A stretch of DNA of 64,000 nt from Prosthecobacter sp. (GCA_017853885.1 JAFMIR010000013.1:1-64000); one strand, 5' to 3'; shown: positions 18,389 to 31,515, numbered from the stretch's first letter. Numbers and translations: made by a program. Notes: a model not told the origin generated them from the sequence alone.

Positions 18389-19246
18389 TCACGCAAGCAT
18401 CACGCGCTGCAGCAGCTCGGAGGTGGGCGCTTGGATGCCGATATAGAAGTCGCCGAATTCACCATACTGAGTCGTCACTTCATCGAAGCGCATCTCATAA
18501 ACAATGCTCTTCACTTGGAAGACATCGTGAGCGAAGAGGGTCACGCCCCATTCATGGCTGTCCAGACCGGTGGAGCCGGTGATGAGCTGGCGGACCTTGC
18601 CGGCATATTTGCGGCCTGTCTTCGCGTGACCGCCCATGAGCTCACGACGCTTGGCGAATTCGTTTGCATACCAGTTCGCACCCACGTTGCGGCGCTTGCT
18701 CATCGGGTAGAAGCACATGACCTGCCAGTCCGGCATGTTTGGGTAAAGGCGATCGTTGAAGTACTTCGTCATGTGTCCCTTCCACTCACCAAGACGCTTT
18801 TCATAGGCCTCCGATCCGGGTGCGAGGCCCTCCGTTTTCTCTAGCTGTGCTTTGAACTCGTCCTCACTCTGCGAGTACTCTGTCCACTCGGTCATCGAGA
18901 GGTAGCTGTAGCAAGGTGTGAGCACATCCGTGCCGAGCGAGAGGCTAAGCTGCTTCTCGAAACGTTGCGAGTCATGCAGATCCGGTGTGAGCAGCATGAA
19001 CCCGAGGTCGGACTTCGCGGAGACCATCGCAAAGCACAACAGCTGTGTGCCGGGATGCTTGCGGATGCTTTCGATGGTCCTGAAAAAGCTCGCGCGGCGT
19101 TCCTCACGTTCCTCGACAGTCAAAGCGGCCCAGTAACCATGGTCGATGGTGTAAAATATGTGCTGAACGATCCAACCCTCCTGCGAGATGAGCGGCTTGG
19201 ACTCGGCGGGGCCGTTGGAAGTGGGAAACGAGGTTGGAATGAGCAT
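18389..19246 (-). CDS. hemQ: Coproheme decarboxylase / heme synthase HemQ (chlorite-dismutase-like)
   Basis: 285 aa; TGRKYAGKVRQLITGSTGLDSHEWGVTLFAHDVFQVKSIVYEMRFDEVTTQYGEFGDFYIG. Confidence 0.92.
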   Translation of the reverse strand: MLIPTSFPTSNGPAESKPLISQEGWIVQHIFYTIDHGYWAALTVEEREERRASFFRTIESIRKHPGTQLLCFAMVSAKSDLGFMLLTPDLHDSQRFEKQLSLSLGTDVLTPCYSYLSMTEWTEYSQSEDEFKAQLEKTEGLAPGSEAYEKRLGEWKGHMTKYFNDRLYPNMPDWQVMCFYPMSKRRNVGANWYANEFAKRRELMGGHAKTGRKYAGKVRQLITGSTGLDSHEWGVTLFAHDVFQVKSIVYEMRFDEVTTQYGEFGDFYIGIQAPTSELLQRVMLA

Positions 19247-19293
19247 GGCGAGCCGCGTTCATACGCCAGAATGGCGGCGGCTCAATGCTGGAA

Positions 19294-20355
19294 TCATGCC
19301 TTCCCACATCCGCCATTGTCTTTTAAAAAACGCTCCATCATCGCCAGCGAGAGCTGGCCACCGGGGGAGTTTGGGAAGTAGTCGCAGCCGTGATCACCCC
19401 AGGGGAGTTCGAGGTAGGCGCAGCGGGCCACCCCTTGCATTTTCGCGTGAAGGCGGCGGCTGTGCTCCACCCAGACGAGCGAATCGCTCCTCCCGTGGAT
19501 AAGGAGAGTGGCGGGGCTGCTAGCGGAGATGAATTCAGTGGCGGAGGCAGTGCGGTAGGCATCGGGGACATCCTCTGGGTCACCCCCCATGTATTGCCGC
19601 ACAAGCTTCAGGGACTTCAGGATATCATCGGGATAGGACCACTTGCGAGCGAAGAACATGTCCGGCGGGCCATACACGGCGATGCAGGTGCTCACGCGAA
19701 GCTCAGGCATGCCAAAGGCGCACGCGGCGGCGATCTGCGCCCCGGCGCTACGGCCGAGCAGGATCAAATCGTCCGCGGCGATGCCTAGCGTGGCCGCGTT
19801 CGCACGCACCCACTCGATGGCTCGACGCGTGTCCTCGGCCTGAGCGGGCCAGCGATGCTTCGGCGCGAGTCGATAACCGACCGAGCAAATCACGGCATCG
19901 CATCGCACAGCGAACTCGCGGTTCGCGGCGGGAAACTCGCCTGGATCGCCACTGTCCCAACCGCCCGTGTGCAATGCCATGATGCAGCGGCGCTTTTTGC
20001 CATCGCGAGCCGGTTCGTAGGTCACCACATCGATTTGATCGCCATCATGCTCGAAAGCAGCGGTGCGGGTGACGATCACGTTCTTGCCTTCGTAACGCGG
20101 GAACCACAGTCGGACCCACGAAAATGGCAGGGCATGCTTCTTCGCGATCCGCGAGGCTTGCCACGCAGGCCGGAGAAAAACGATCGCGAGGCCTGAAAAG
20201 GCCCAATGCCATGCCGCGAGCACCAAACAAGCCAGCGAGAGCCAGTGACCGAATTCCAGCGTGACGAGCCGCAATTGCCAGCGCAGCCGCGACTTGGCCT
20301 GAAGGGCCGCGTTGAGCGCCAGGAGGCTCAAAAGGGCGAAAACGGCGGCCAGCAT
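19294..20355 (-). CDS. Alpha/beta hydrolase with N-terminal membrane segment
   Basis: 353 aa; LILLGRSAGAQIAAACAFG nucleophile elbow; LLIHGRSDSLVWVEHSRRL. Confidence 0.82.
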   Translation of the reverse strand: MLAAVFALLSLLALNAALQAKSRLRWQLRLVTLEFGHWLSLACLVLAAWHWAFSGLAIVFLRPAWQASRIAKKHALPFSWVRLWFPRYEGKNVIVTRTAAFEHDGDQIDVVTYEPARDGKKRRCIMALHTGGWDSGDPGEFPAANREFAVRCDAVICSVGYRLAPKHRWPAQAEDTRRAIEWVRANAATLGIAADDLILLGRSAGAQIAAACAFGMPELRVSTCIAVYGPPDMFFARKWSYPDDILKSLKLVRQYMGGDPEDVPDAYRTASATEFISASSPATLLIHGRSDSLVWVEHSRRLHAKMQGVARCAYLELPWGDHGCDYFPNSPGGQLSLAMMERFLKDNGGCGKA

Positions 20356-20358
20356 GAG

Positions 20359-21267
20359 CTATTTCTTCCTCCAACCCAAGCCGTGCAGCCAGCGACGGGC
20401 ACGCGGCTCGACATTGAGGGCTTCTGCCAAGATATCGTTATCACCTGAATCAAAGTCCTCTGCGCGTGGCAAGCCGATGGGCAGCAGCGGTTGCGTCTTT
20501 TTTTCCTGTTCTTTGGGCTTCGTTTCAGGCTCGGGCGCAGGATTGTTTGGCGCCAATGGATTGAGCGGCGGCAGGATCGTCTGCGGACCCACTAGACCGC
20601 CAGAGAGGATCATCTTCATCGAGTCCTCGATGGAGATCGGCGCATCGGTGATTTTATCGCTGTCCACGATGAGAAGGATGGCCGTCATCGGGCTGGGAGA
20701 GGTAGGCACAAGCACACAGGTCATTGCCTTGCCATTTTGCGTATCAGTGAACTGACCGGTGGCAAAGCCCAACATGCGCACGCCACCTCCTTGCTCGATG
20801 TAAACAACTCGCTTCAGGTTCTGGCGAGTACCAAAACCGCGGAAAGCATCAATCACCTGCTTCAACGTCTTGTAGATGACCGCCACCATAGGCACGCGCA
20901 AAAGCAGCTTGTCCGTAGCGGTTACGATGCGGGCGCCGATCACGTTGGTAGCCAATACGCCAAGTCCGGCGACGACGACCAGCGGCAGCATAAAGCCCGC
21001 GAAGGCGGTGATGCGTTTCACCATTGGGTCATCCAGATTGATCACCGGACGGCCAACGATCTCCTCAGTCATCTGAGCCACATAACCGAGCAGGCCTTCC
21101 GCCCAGCCATGCAGCAGGCCATAGACGAATTGTAGGATCCAAAACGTAACAATAAGCGGCGCGGCCAAGGCCAGCCCAGCGAGGAACTTGTTTCGCACCC
21201 AAGCCACCCACGTTTTCGCTGCGTGAGTTTGGAGACAGGGTTCAGGGGCATTGTTCACCGGATGCAT
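20359..21267 (-). CDS. DUF502 family membrane protein
   Basis: 302 aa; FLAGLALAAPLIVTFWILQFVYGLL; RIVTATDKLLLRVPMVAVIYKTLKQVIDAF. Confidence 0.9.
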   Translation of the reverse strand: MHPVNNAPEPCLQTHAAKTWVAWVRNKFLAGLALAAPLIVTFWILQFVYGLLHGWAEGLLGYVAQMTEEIVGRPVINLDDPMVKRITAFAGFMLPLVVVAGLGVLATNVIGARIVTATDKLLLRVPMVAVIYKTLKQVIDAFRGFGTRQNLKRVVYIEQGGGVRMLGFATGQFTDTQNGKAMTCVLVPTSPSPMTAILLIVDSDKITDAPISIEDSMKMILSGGLVGPQTILPPLNPLAPNNPAPEPETKPKEQEKKTQPLLPIGLPRAEDFDSGDNDILAEALNVEPRARRWLHGLGWRKK

Positions 21268-21388
21268 TTAGGAATAGCGTGTTGTGCCTGCGGAGAAACT
21301 CGCAGCAAATCGATTGTTCATGTTATTAAGCTACGTGGATGCAGTTTTTCGTGCGTTTTTTGGCTCCAGTCGCTAAAAAGCCGCTGCC

Positions 21389-22414
21389 ATGAACACTGAC
21401 CGCCGCTCTTTCCTCAGCACTTTCGTCGCCGCCACCGCCAGCTCCGCGATCGCCCGCGACTGGACCGGCCAGACGCCTGAGCGCTATCCCGATCCTGATG
21501 TGATTGCACTCGATCCCTCCTTTACCAAACTCGTTCAAGGCAATGCTCCGATCCGCCGCCTGCACACCGGCATGCTCTGGGCCGAAGGTCCCGCTTGGAA
21601 TGGCAGCGGCAACTATTTGGTGTGGAGTGACATCCCCAATAATGTCCAAATGCGCTGGTTACCGGAAGACGGTCACGTGAGCGTGATGCGCAACAACGCC
21701 AACAACTGCAACGGCAACACCTTCGACCTGCGAGGCCGCCAAATCAGCTTCGAACACGCGACGCGCCGTGTGGTACGCTATGAACTCGACGGAAAGGTCA
21801 CCATTCTGGCAGCTACCTTCGACGGCAAACCTCTCAATGCCCCGAATGACGGAGCAGTCCATCCCGATGGCTCTATCTGGTTCACCGATCCCGGTTACGG
21901 CAGCATGATGGACTACGAGGGCAACAAAGGAGATCTGCTGCTCAAGGAATCCGTCTATCGCATCGATCCAGCAGGTGAAATCACCAAGATCACCGAAGAT
22001 CTCGAAAAGCCGAATGGCCTCTGCTTCTCACCCGATTACAAGAAGGTGTACATCGTCGATACTGGCAGCCCGAAGAACATCCGCGTCTATGACGTCGACG
22101 GCACGAAGGTGAAAAACGGCAAAGTCTTCGCCACGAACAAAGGCCAGCTCGCCGATCCGAAAGCGAATGGCAACTCCGACGGCATCCGCTGCGATGTGGA
22201 AGGCAATCTTTGGTGCAGCGCCGGATGGATTGGCGATGGCTACGACGGTGTCCACGTTTTCAATCCCGAAGGCAAGCTTATCGGCTTCATCAAGTTGCCC
22301 GAGACTGCCAGCAACGTTTGCTTCGGCGGCTCGAAGCGAAACCGCCTTTTCATTACGGCCTCACAGAGCCTCTACTCGCTCTATGTCAACACACGAGGTG
22401 CTCATCACTGCTGA
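21389..22414 (+). CDS. SMP-30/gluconolactonase/LRE-like protein, TAT-like signal
   Basis: 341 aa; NTDRRSFLSTFVAATASS; EGPAWNGSGNYLVWSDIPNN; NAPNDGAVHPDGSIWFTDPGYG. Confidence 0.93.
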   Translation: MNTDRRSFLSTFVAATASSAIARDWTGQTPERYPDPDVIALDPSFTKLVQGNAPIRRLHTGMLWAEGPAWNGSGNYLVWSDIPNNVQMRWLPEDGHVSVMRNNANNCNGNTFDLRGRQISFEHATRRVVRYELDGKVTILAATFDGKPLNAPNDGAVHPDGSIWFTDPGYGSMMDYEGNKGDLLLKESVYRIDPAGEITKITEDLEKPNGLCFSPDYKKVYIVDTGSPKNIRVYDVDGTKVKNGKVFATNKGQLADPKANGNSDGIRCDVEGNLWCSAGWIGDGYDGVHVFNPEGKLIGFIKLPETASNVCFGGSKRNRLFITASQSLYSLYVNTRGAHHC

Positions 22415-22494
22415 TCGTGGCATGAATCACTGGCCGACGGACGGCTTCACGGAGGTTGGCGATGGGTCCGCTGACGCGTCTGCGCCTCTGCGAC

Positions 22495-23337
22495 TCACTC
22501 TTCCATCAACCGCACGGCTAGGCGGCGCATGAATTGCCGCTCTGAAAAACGGTTCGACCGCGTAAAGGCCTCGTCGAGGTTCCGCAGGATGCGCAACAGG
22601 ATGACATTCACGCTCGCGGGCTCGCGCACGAGGTCCTCCATGGCGGGATTGGCGGTGGGATGATGTTTGGCCACGCTCTCGGCGTCCATGAACTTGCCGC
22701 GATTAAAGCAATCCACGAGCCACTCTTTTCCGTCCACCATGACACGAGCGAGGAAATGACCTGGGAAATTGCAGCCACCGATATCGAGGCCAAAGCGCTG
22801 GCCGATGAAGCGGTAGAGGCAACAAAGGCTCAAGGGATTGCCCAGACCCGTCTCGATGACCCAAAAGAGGTTGCTGTTCAACGGTGAGTAATAATCCTTT
22901 GTGTTTCCGCGGAAACGGGTGATGCCGCCGCGTTGGGCAAAGAGCCACTCGGCGAGCTCATGGGCATTCATTCGTCCGCCTTCTTCAAAGGCTACCCTTG
23001 CAAGCGTGTCGAGCTGGCGTCCAAGATCCCCAGGATGCGTCTTCCAGCCGTCGAGAAAAGCGCAGACTTGGCACATGGCCTCCTCAAGCTGCGTGGTGGC
23101 ACCTTCCAGCCAGCGCCAGCGCATCCAAGTTTCTTCCATCTCAGCACGGCGAGCTGGTTCCAGCAACTCAGCCACTACCTGCTCCTCCTCCGGTGTGAGC
23201 GGATTCTCAAGATGCTCCAAAAAATGCGGTAAGTCGCGGCGCATGCCGGTGAGTTGCTGCCTCACGGCCTCGCGCACTACTTCAGACTCATCGTCGAGCA
23301 GTTTGCGGAGGTGGTTGAGCTGAAGCACACCGGACAT
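22495..23337 (-). CDS. Transglutaminase-like (SirB1-type) protein
   Basis: MSGVLQLNHLRKLLDDESEVVREAVRQQL; GNTKDYYSPLNSNLFWVIETGLGNPLSLCCLYRFIGQRFGLDIGGCNFPGHFLAR. Start trimmed. Confidence 0.85.
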   Translation of the reverse strand: MSGVLQLNHLRKLLDDESEVVREAVRQQLTGMRRDLPHFLEHLENPLTPEEEQVVAELLEPARRAEMEETWMRWRWLEGATTQLEEAMCQVCAFLDGWKTHPGDLGRQLDTLARVAFEEGGRMNAHELAEWLFAQRGGITRFRGNTKDYYSPLNSNLFWVIETGLGNPLSLCCLYRFIGQRFGLDIGGCNFPGHFLARVMVDGKEWLVDCFNRGKFMDAESVAKHHPTANPAMEDLVREPASVNVILLRILRNLDEAFTRSNRFSERQFMRRLAVRLMEE

Positions 23338-23446
23338 GAGTGGGTGATAGCATTTGGTGAAGGTGGCAGGCAACAGGGAAGTGAGACCGCCTTTGGCCCT
23401 CGCTTGACCTTGGCACTCATTGCTGCTCTCGCTAGATGCGACCTCC

Positions 23447-24343
23447 ATGACAGCACGCGACCTCCTCATCCTCACGAAATTTCGCCTCAGTGCACTCGTG
23501 ATTGTGACAACGTTTGTCGGGTTCTGGGTACGGGCAAACAGGCCGCTGGATCCATGGCTGCTGGTGCATACGATTCTCGGTAGCACGCTGGCGGCGTTTG
23601 GCGCAGCGGTCTTCAACCAACTCATGGAGATCGAACCTGACAGCCGCATGCAGCGCACGGCGGACCGGCCCCTGCCCTCCGGACGGGTAAGTCCTTCCGC
23701 AGCCTTCGGTTTGGGTTGGTTGCTCAGCGCGGCAGCACTCATCCACCTTGCCAACCGCGTGAATGTGGAGGCGGCGGCGCTTACGGCGTCTACGCTGGCG
23801 GTTTATCTCTTCATATACACCCCCCTGAAGAGGCAAAACGCCATCAACACCCTTGTCGGGGCAGTTTCGGGCGCTTTGCCACCGCTGATCGGATGGGCAG
23901 GTGCGGCCGGGCCGGCCACCGGGATCACGCCCTACTTCCGCTGGCAACTGATGTTAGAGCCTGGGGCCATCTACCTTTTCCTGCTGCTCTTCCTGTGGCA
24001 GCTCCCGCATTTCTTGGCCATTAATTGGATGTATCGAGACGAGTACCGCAAAGGCGGCTTTGTGATGCTGGCGAATGAGGATGAGCACGGTGCAAAGACC
24101 TCCCGCCATGCACTCGCTTACGCCATCGCCACGCTGCTGCTCATGCTGTATCCGGCCTACGCAGGCACAGTGAGCGTGGCATGGTTCTTGCCACCAGCCC
24201 TGCTGCTTAGCGGTTGGCTGGGCTGGCTGGCGCTGCGTTTCAACCGCCAATCGGAGCGGGCTACCGCGCGCAAGCTCTTCTTTTGCACGCTTGCTTACCT
24301 GCCACTGATCTTGCTGGTCACCGTTCTAACTTGGAAACGCTGA
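23447..24343 (+). CDS. ctaB: Protoheme IX farnesyltransferase
   Basis: Multi-TM; NQLMEIEPDSRMQRTADRPLPSGRVS; YTPLKRQNAINTLVGAVSGALPPLIGW; WQLPHFLAINWMYRDEYRKGGFVML. Confidence 0.96.
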   Translation: MTARDLLILTKFRLSALVIVTTFVGFWVRANRPLDPWLLVHTILGSTLAAFGAAVFNQLMEIEPDSRMQRTADRPLPSGRVSPSAAFGLGWLLSAAALIHLANRVNVEAAALTASTLAVYLFIYTPLKRQNAINTLVGAVSGALPPLIGWAGAAGPATGITPYFRWQLMLEPGAIYLFLLLFLWQLPHFLAINWMYRDEYRKGGFVMLANEDEHGAKTSRHALAYAIATLLLMLYPAYAGTVSVAWFLPPALLLSGWLGWLALRFNRQSERATARKLFFCTLAYLPLILLVTVLTWKR

Positions 24344-24380
24344 TCCAAAAGCCCTTACGCCTCGTACCTTTCTTTGTTTC

Positions 24381-25109
24381 ATGTCCGAACCTGTCTCTCC
24401 GCCCGCCAAACGCTCTCTGAATCCGTGGTCGATCTGGATCCCGATCATCATGGTGATACTGGGCATCGTTGTTTTCTACAACTGGCTCATCTTTCGCCAA
24501 CGCCAAGAAATGGACCGTGTGAAAGCGGAAGCCGCAGGCGCGCCCTCGCGCCCGCCGATCATGAGCCGACTGGCGACGGATTTGGAACTCACGGAGCGCA
24601 GCGGCAAGAAGGTGCACCTAGCCGAACTCAAAGGAAAAATCCTCGTCACCTCATGGGTCTTTACTCGCTGCACGCGAGGCTGCTCGGCAGTCACTTCGCT
24701 GATGAAAAAACTCTATGACGAGTTCGCTGATCATCCGGAGATCCATTTTCTGTCCTTTTCGCTCGACGCCGATGACACACCCCAAATGTTGGCGAAGTTT
24801 GCCGAGCAGTTCGGCATTCCCGCCGATGCCCGCTGGTGGTTCCTCAGCGGCGATAAGAAAGCCGTGCGCGACTACATGACACGCCAATTTGGCTTCCGGC
24901 CTGTCGAAGACATGCCCGAGAAGGACCGCCTCGGACCTGATGACAAATACATTCACGACCTGCGCATCGCCGTCGTCGATCATCAAGGGCATGTCCGCCG
25001 CCTTGAAGACGTGATGAATCAAGATCCTGCCACCGCCAAGTACTGGAACGAACAACTCCGCCGAGACCTACGCTGGTTGATCGACTACCGTGACGGCAAG
25101 GTGAACTGA
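24381..25109 (+). CDS. SCO1/SenC family copper chaperone-like protein
   Basis: 242 aa; TSWVFTRCTRGCSAVTSLM (CxxxC); FLSFSLDADDTPQML; conserved His in the KYIHDLRIAVVD region. Confidence 0.93.
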   Translation: MSEPVSPPAKRSLNPWSIWIPIIMVILGIVVFYNWLIFRQRQEMDRVKAEAAGAPSRPPIMSRLATDLELTERSGKKVHLAELKGKILVTSWVFTRCTRGCSAVTSLMKKLYDEFADHPEIHFLSFSLDADDTPQMLAKFAEQFGIPADARWWFLSGDKKAVRDYMTRQFGFRPVEDMPEKDRLGPDDKYIHDLRIAVVDHQGHVRRLEDVMNQDPATAKYWNEQLRRDLRWLIDYRDGKVN

Positions 25110-25123
25110 ATCCAACCTCCTCC

Positions 25124-25558
25124 ATGACTGTCTTCGACCTCCCCAAAATTTACACGCTGTTCAACGCCTGCGCGCTGCTTCACATCATTCTCGGCCTAGT
25201 GATGATCAAAATGGGGCAACGCAAGGCTCATGTCGCGAGCATGACTATTGCGTTGCTTTTCTCGGCAGCGTTCCTTGGCTGTTACCTGTATTATCATTAC
25301 CACGCCGGGCATGTGAAATTTGCCGGCACCGGAATGACCCGCCCTATTTACTTCATCCTCCTTTTCACCCACATCCCGCTGGCTGTTTTGAATCTGCCAA
25401 TGATCATCATGACCGTCGTTCCGGCAATGCGGAACCGCTTCGACAAACACAAGCGCATGGCCAAATGGACTGTGCCCATTTGGCTCTACGTTTCCGTCAC
25501 CGGCATCATCGTTTATCTGATGTGCTATGTCTGGTATGGGCCGCCGATTCGCGGTTGA
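25124..25558 (+). CDS. DUF420-like membrane protein
   Basis: 144 aa, four TM; downstream of ctaB and sco; HIPLAVLNLPMIIMTVVPAMRNRFDKHKRMAKWTVPIWLYVSVTGIIVYLMCYVWYGP. Confidence 0.85.
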   Translation: MTVFDLPKIYTLFNACALLHIILGLVMIKMGQRKAHVASMTIALLFSAAFLGCYLYYHYHAGHVKFAGTGMTRPIYFILLFTHIPLAVLNLPMIIMTVVPAMRNRFDKHKRMAKWTVPIWLYVSVTGIIVYLMCYVWYGPPIRG

Positions 25559-25591
25559 GAAAGTGGAACAGGTTGAAAACCTGAGACACTT

Positions 25592-26353
25592 TCATCCTCC
25601 AAACTGCCGCCAGAACATCACGACCGAGATCACCAGTCCGATCAGCGTGATCAAATGCCGCACGCGACGTGGCTCGATGCGCTGGGAAAAGTGCGCCCCG
25701 AGATAGTAGCCGACCAGAGCGCCCGCCGTCAGCGCCAGCGCCTGCGGCCATTGCACCATCCCCGCCGCGATGAACCACACCGCGGCCACGACATTGATCA
25801 GGCTGCCAAGCAGGTTTTTCAGCGCGTTCATCTCGTGGATGTGCGACATGCCCATGAAGCCAAACGAGGCCAGCATCAGGATGCCGATCCCCGCACCGAA
25901 AAAGGCTCCGTAGATCGCCACGGGCAGTTGAAGGGCGATGGAGAACCAGATCGTACTCCGTTGGCTGGTCGCTCCCGGCTTCTTTAAGAAGCCTTGGAGG
26001 AAAAACAGCACCGTGGCGAATAGCACGAGAAACGGCACCAGCTTTGAAAACTGGTCATCGCTCGTCTGCGTGAGCAGCCAGCTCCCAAAGGCAGCGCCCG
26101 CTGTTCCCACCGGGATGAACCACGGCAGCCATTGCCGCACGGCTTTCAAGTGATGGCGGAAGCTCACCAAGCTGCTCGACGTGCCGATGACCAACCCCAC
26201 CGTGCTCGTGGCATTTGCTGTCACTGGCGGCACGCCGCACATGAGCAGGACCGGAAAAGTCAAAAGCGTGCCTCCGCCGGCCACGGCATTCACGGCCCCC
26301 GCCGCACATCCGGCGGCGCTGAGGGCAAGGGCATCGGAAAAGGTCATTGGCAT
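25592..26353 (-). CDS. TauE/SafE family sulfite exporter-like membrane protein
   Basis: 253 aa; AAGAVNAVAGGGTLLTFPVLLMCGVPPVTANATSTVGL. Confidence 0.93.
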   Translation of the reverse strand: MPMTFSDALALSAAGCAAGAVNAVAGGGTLLTFPVLLMCGVPPVTANATSTVGLVIGTSSSLVSFRHHLKAVRQWLPWFIPVGTAGAAFGSWLLTQTSDDQFSKLVPFLVLFATVLFFLQGFLKKPGATSQRSTIWFSIALQLPVAIYGAFFGAGIGILMLASFGFMGMSHIHEMNALKNLLGSLINVVAAVWFIAAGMVQWPQALALTAGALVGYYLGAHFSQRIEPRRVRHLITLIGLVISVVMFWRQFGG

Positions 26354-26409
26354 GCTTTTTGGCGCTTCCGGCCCTTTTCGCCAGCGGAAGCTCGTTTTAA
26401 CCTCCCACC

Positions 26410-26802
26410 ATGGACCTCGCCGATGTCATCGACCTCTGCCTCAGCCTCCCCGGAGCCGAGGAAACGCAGCCTTTTGGCCCCGAGGCGCTCGTTTACAAGG
26501 TCGGCGGCAAGCTCTTTGCCATCACCGTGCCTGAGGACCATCCGGCCCGCGTCAACCTCAAGTGCGACCCCGAGCGTTCCCTGGAGCTTCGTGATCAATA
26601 CCAGGCCATCAAACCCGGCTGGCACATGAACAAGAAACACTGGAACACCCTCATCCTCGACGGGTCCGTGCCTCCCAAGCTCATCCGTGAACTCGTCCAG
26701 CACAGCTACGACCTCGTCATGGCCGCCATGCCGGCCAGATCGCGGCCGAAGATGGAGGGGCCCGGGAAAGTCTCGTCCAAGCCCCGCAAAGCCAAAAAGT
26801 AG
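26410..26802 (+). CDS. MmcQ/YjbR family protein
   Basis: 130 aa; [55 protein letters not shown]. Confidence 0.93.
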   Translation: MDLADVIDLCLSLPGAEETQPFGPEALVYKVGGKLFAITVPEDHPARVNLKCDPERSLELRDQYQAIKPGWHMNKKHWNTLILDGSVPPKLIRELVQHSYDLVMAAMPARSRPKMEGPGKVSSKPRKAKK

Positions 26803-26890
26803 GTGTCAAAGCTGCTCTCTTGGTTATCTCTCCGGCCCGCCGGTCCAGACCGGCATCCTCTTTGCTCTACGCCCTCCGCTCTCAGCCCCC

Positions 26891-29575
<2,685 letters not shown>

Positions 29576-29629
29576 ACCGTCGAACCTAAAGATCTCGCTC
29601 ATCCACGCGATCGCGCATGCGCCCCGATC

Positions 29630-30373
29630 TCATCGGCGCTGCAAGGCACGGTCCACAAGGCCTTCGTAGATCTGTCGGCGGGCGTCGAGGCCGAGTCCTT
29701 GGTTCCGATGACCAAACATGGTCCTGTTGATCTCTTCGCGCTGAGAGGTGCTAAGGCGGGAAAGTTTTTCGACCATCTCACGCGGTGGCTTGTCGGGATA
29801 CCCATCCGCGAGAAAGCCGTCTTTGTAGTTCAAGGCAGCGGCTTTGGCTTCGCTAAGCTGCTTGTCACTGATCGCAGGAAGATTTCCGCCGCCGCTGACG
29901 GAGCTACCTCGGCTGCCACTGACAGACTTTGGTGGACGAGGCGGAGGCTTTTGGTAGCGGATCGTGACAACTTCGCCGCCGGCAGTCTGAATCTTCGCGC
30001 TCCAAGTCTGCGTCCTCGCCGGATCCCCGCCAACGCCGACCAGCTGCCAGCCCTCGCGATTGGGCTGCCGGGAAACCATGATCGACTCCATCGTCCTAGT
30101 GTCCATGAGCGTAGCAAAGGTGTTCTGATCAAAACGGGCAACGCCTGTGAGAATCAGCGAATCGGAGATGCCAAGCGAGCGCGTGAAGGGTGAGTTCGTC
30201 ATGAGCGCATCGAAAGTCTCGTGCCGCAGCGGTCGAGGAATGGCTCCATCCTCACCCTGCGAACGTAAAGTGCCCTTAATAGCGAGTGCTAGGACAACGA
30301 GTCTGAAGACACGCGAGCCCAGCGAGGTGATTAAACGCATAGGCTGCTGTACGAATTGAGACCCCACTGCCAT
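29630..30373 (-). CDS. Hypothetical secreted protein with Pro/Gly/Ser-rich linker
   Basis: Up to 247 aa; hydrophobic N-terminus; low-complexity PPPRPPKSVSGSRGSSVSGGG. Start may be internal (~30340). Confidence 0.65.
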   Translation of the reverse strand: MAVGSQFVQQPMRLITSLGSRVFRLVVLALAIKGTLRSQGEDGAIPRPLRHETFDALMTNSPFTRSLGISDSLILTGVARFDQNTFATLMDTRTMESIMVSRQPNREGWQLVGVGGDPARTQTWSAKIQTAGGEVVTIRYQKPPPRPPKSVSGSRGSSVSGGGNLPAISDKQLSEAKAAALNYKDGFLADGYPDKPPREMVEKLSRLSTSQREEINRTMFGHRNQGLGLDARRQIYEGLVDRALQRR

Positions 30374-30448
30374 GCAAAAACTCGAAAGGAGCCTGCTGCG
30401 AGTTTTTTCGTTGTGTGCATAGCACCAGGTCCCTAAACGATACTACCC

Positions 30449-30724
30449 ATGAAAAAACTTCTTTTCATCCTGATCAGCGTCATGGCGGCACTGGCGGCGC
30501 TGAATCCGTCCGAGGAGGACTATCGCGAGCATGTGCGGAAGAAAAAGGGCGTGAGCGGTGCCGCAGCGCTGGCGTTGATGGACCTGCTATCCTTCGATAA
30601 GAAAGGCAGCATCCGGCGGCAGAATTTCCTCATCGCCAGCCGTTTCTATCTCGACGGTGATGGTCTGCTGCCGCGTGAAAACCGCGCTTGGGGCATCGCA
30701 GGCTTGTTCATCGACTCCAACTAA
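30449..30724 (+). CDS. Small hypothetical secreted protein
   Basis: 91 aa; signal-like MKKLLFILISVMAALAAL. Confidence 0.6.
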   Translation: MKKLLFILISVMAALAALNPSEEDYREHVRKKKGVSGAAALALMDLLSFDKKGSIRRQNFLIASRFYLDGDGLLPRENRAWGIAGLFIDSN

Positions 30725-30744
30725 ACTCTCCATTCCATCTAATT

Positions 30745-31515
30745 ATGACACGAAGCACTTTTTTGAAGACGACCGTGGCTGCTGCAGGCCTGGCCGCCAA
30801 CGCGCCAGCCGCCGAAACCAGCGGACGCGAGTATATTGAAATCCGCAAAATCACACTCAAGAGCCCCGAGAAGCAAACTCTGCTGGAAACTTACCTGCGT
30901 GACGCAGCAATCCCAGCGCTGAACAAGCTGGGGGTTAGCCATGTGGGTGTGTTCCTTCCTGAAAAGCCAGACGGCGATGCCGTGGTGTATGTGCTGCTGC
31001 GTCATGCCTCACTCGAAACAGTGGCAAAGAGTGCGGATTTGCTCAGTGAAGCCTTGGTGCAGCAGGTGGGCGCATCTTACCTCAATTTGACTTCAGAGGA
31101 CCCAGCATATGAGCGCATTGAGAGCTGGCTCACACGCGGCATTGGAGGCATGCCGGGCATGAACCTGCCGCCCAAGGACAGTGGACTCTACCAGCTACGC
31201 ATCTACGAAAGCCACAATGAGAAGGCAGCGAAGAAGAAGATCGAGATGTTCGATATCGGCGAGCTGGCCATCTTTGCGCGCTGTGGGTTGAACGCGGTTT
31301 TCTTTGGCGAGACAATTCTCGGTCCTCTGATGCCAAACCTGACTTACATGCTCGCCTTTGCCGACACCGCCGCCAAGGACACGGCATGGAATGCCTTCCG
31401 CGCTGATCCAGAATGGGTGCGCCTGAAGGCAATCCCCGGTTTCACAGACAAGGAAATCGTAACACGCATTACAAACCTGCTTCTTGTGCCGGCAGCATAC
31501 TCGCAGATCAGATGA
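30745..31515 (+). CDS. NIPSNAP family protein with TAT-like signal
   Basis: MTRSTFLKTTVAAAGLAANAPA; YIEIRKITLKSPEKQTLLETYLRDAAIPALNKLG; LYQLRIYESHNEKAAKKKIEMF. Confidence 0.85.
   Translation: MTRSTFLKTTVAAAGLAANAPAAETSGREYIEIRKITLKSPEKQTLLETYLRDAAIPALNKLGVSHVGVFLPEKPDGDAVVYVLLRHASLETVAKSADLLSEALVQQVGASYLNLTSEDPAYERIESWLTRGIGGMPGMNLPPKDSGLYQLRIYESHNEKAAKKKIEMFDIGELAIFARCGLNAVFFGETILGPLMPNLTYMLAFADTAAKDTAWNAFRADPEWVRLKAIPGFTDKEIVTRITNLLLVPAAYSQIR

Noticed and set aside
22495-23754. Full 419-aa version of the transglutaminase-like ORF
   Set aside because: The first 139 codons overlap ctaB on the opposite strand; MSGVLQLNHLRK at 23337 is the better start.
26687-26890. 68-codon N-terminal extension of aconitase in the ORF track
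   Set aside because: Overlaps the end of the MmcQ/YjbR gene in another frame; canonical aconitase begins at 26891.
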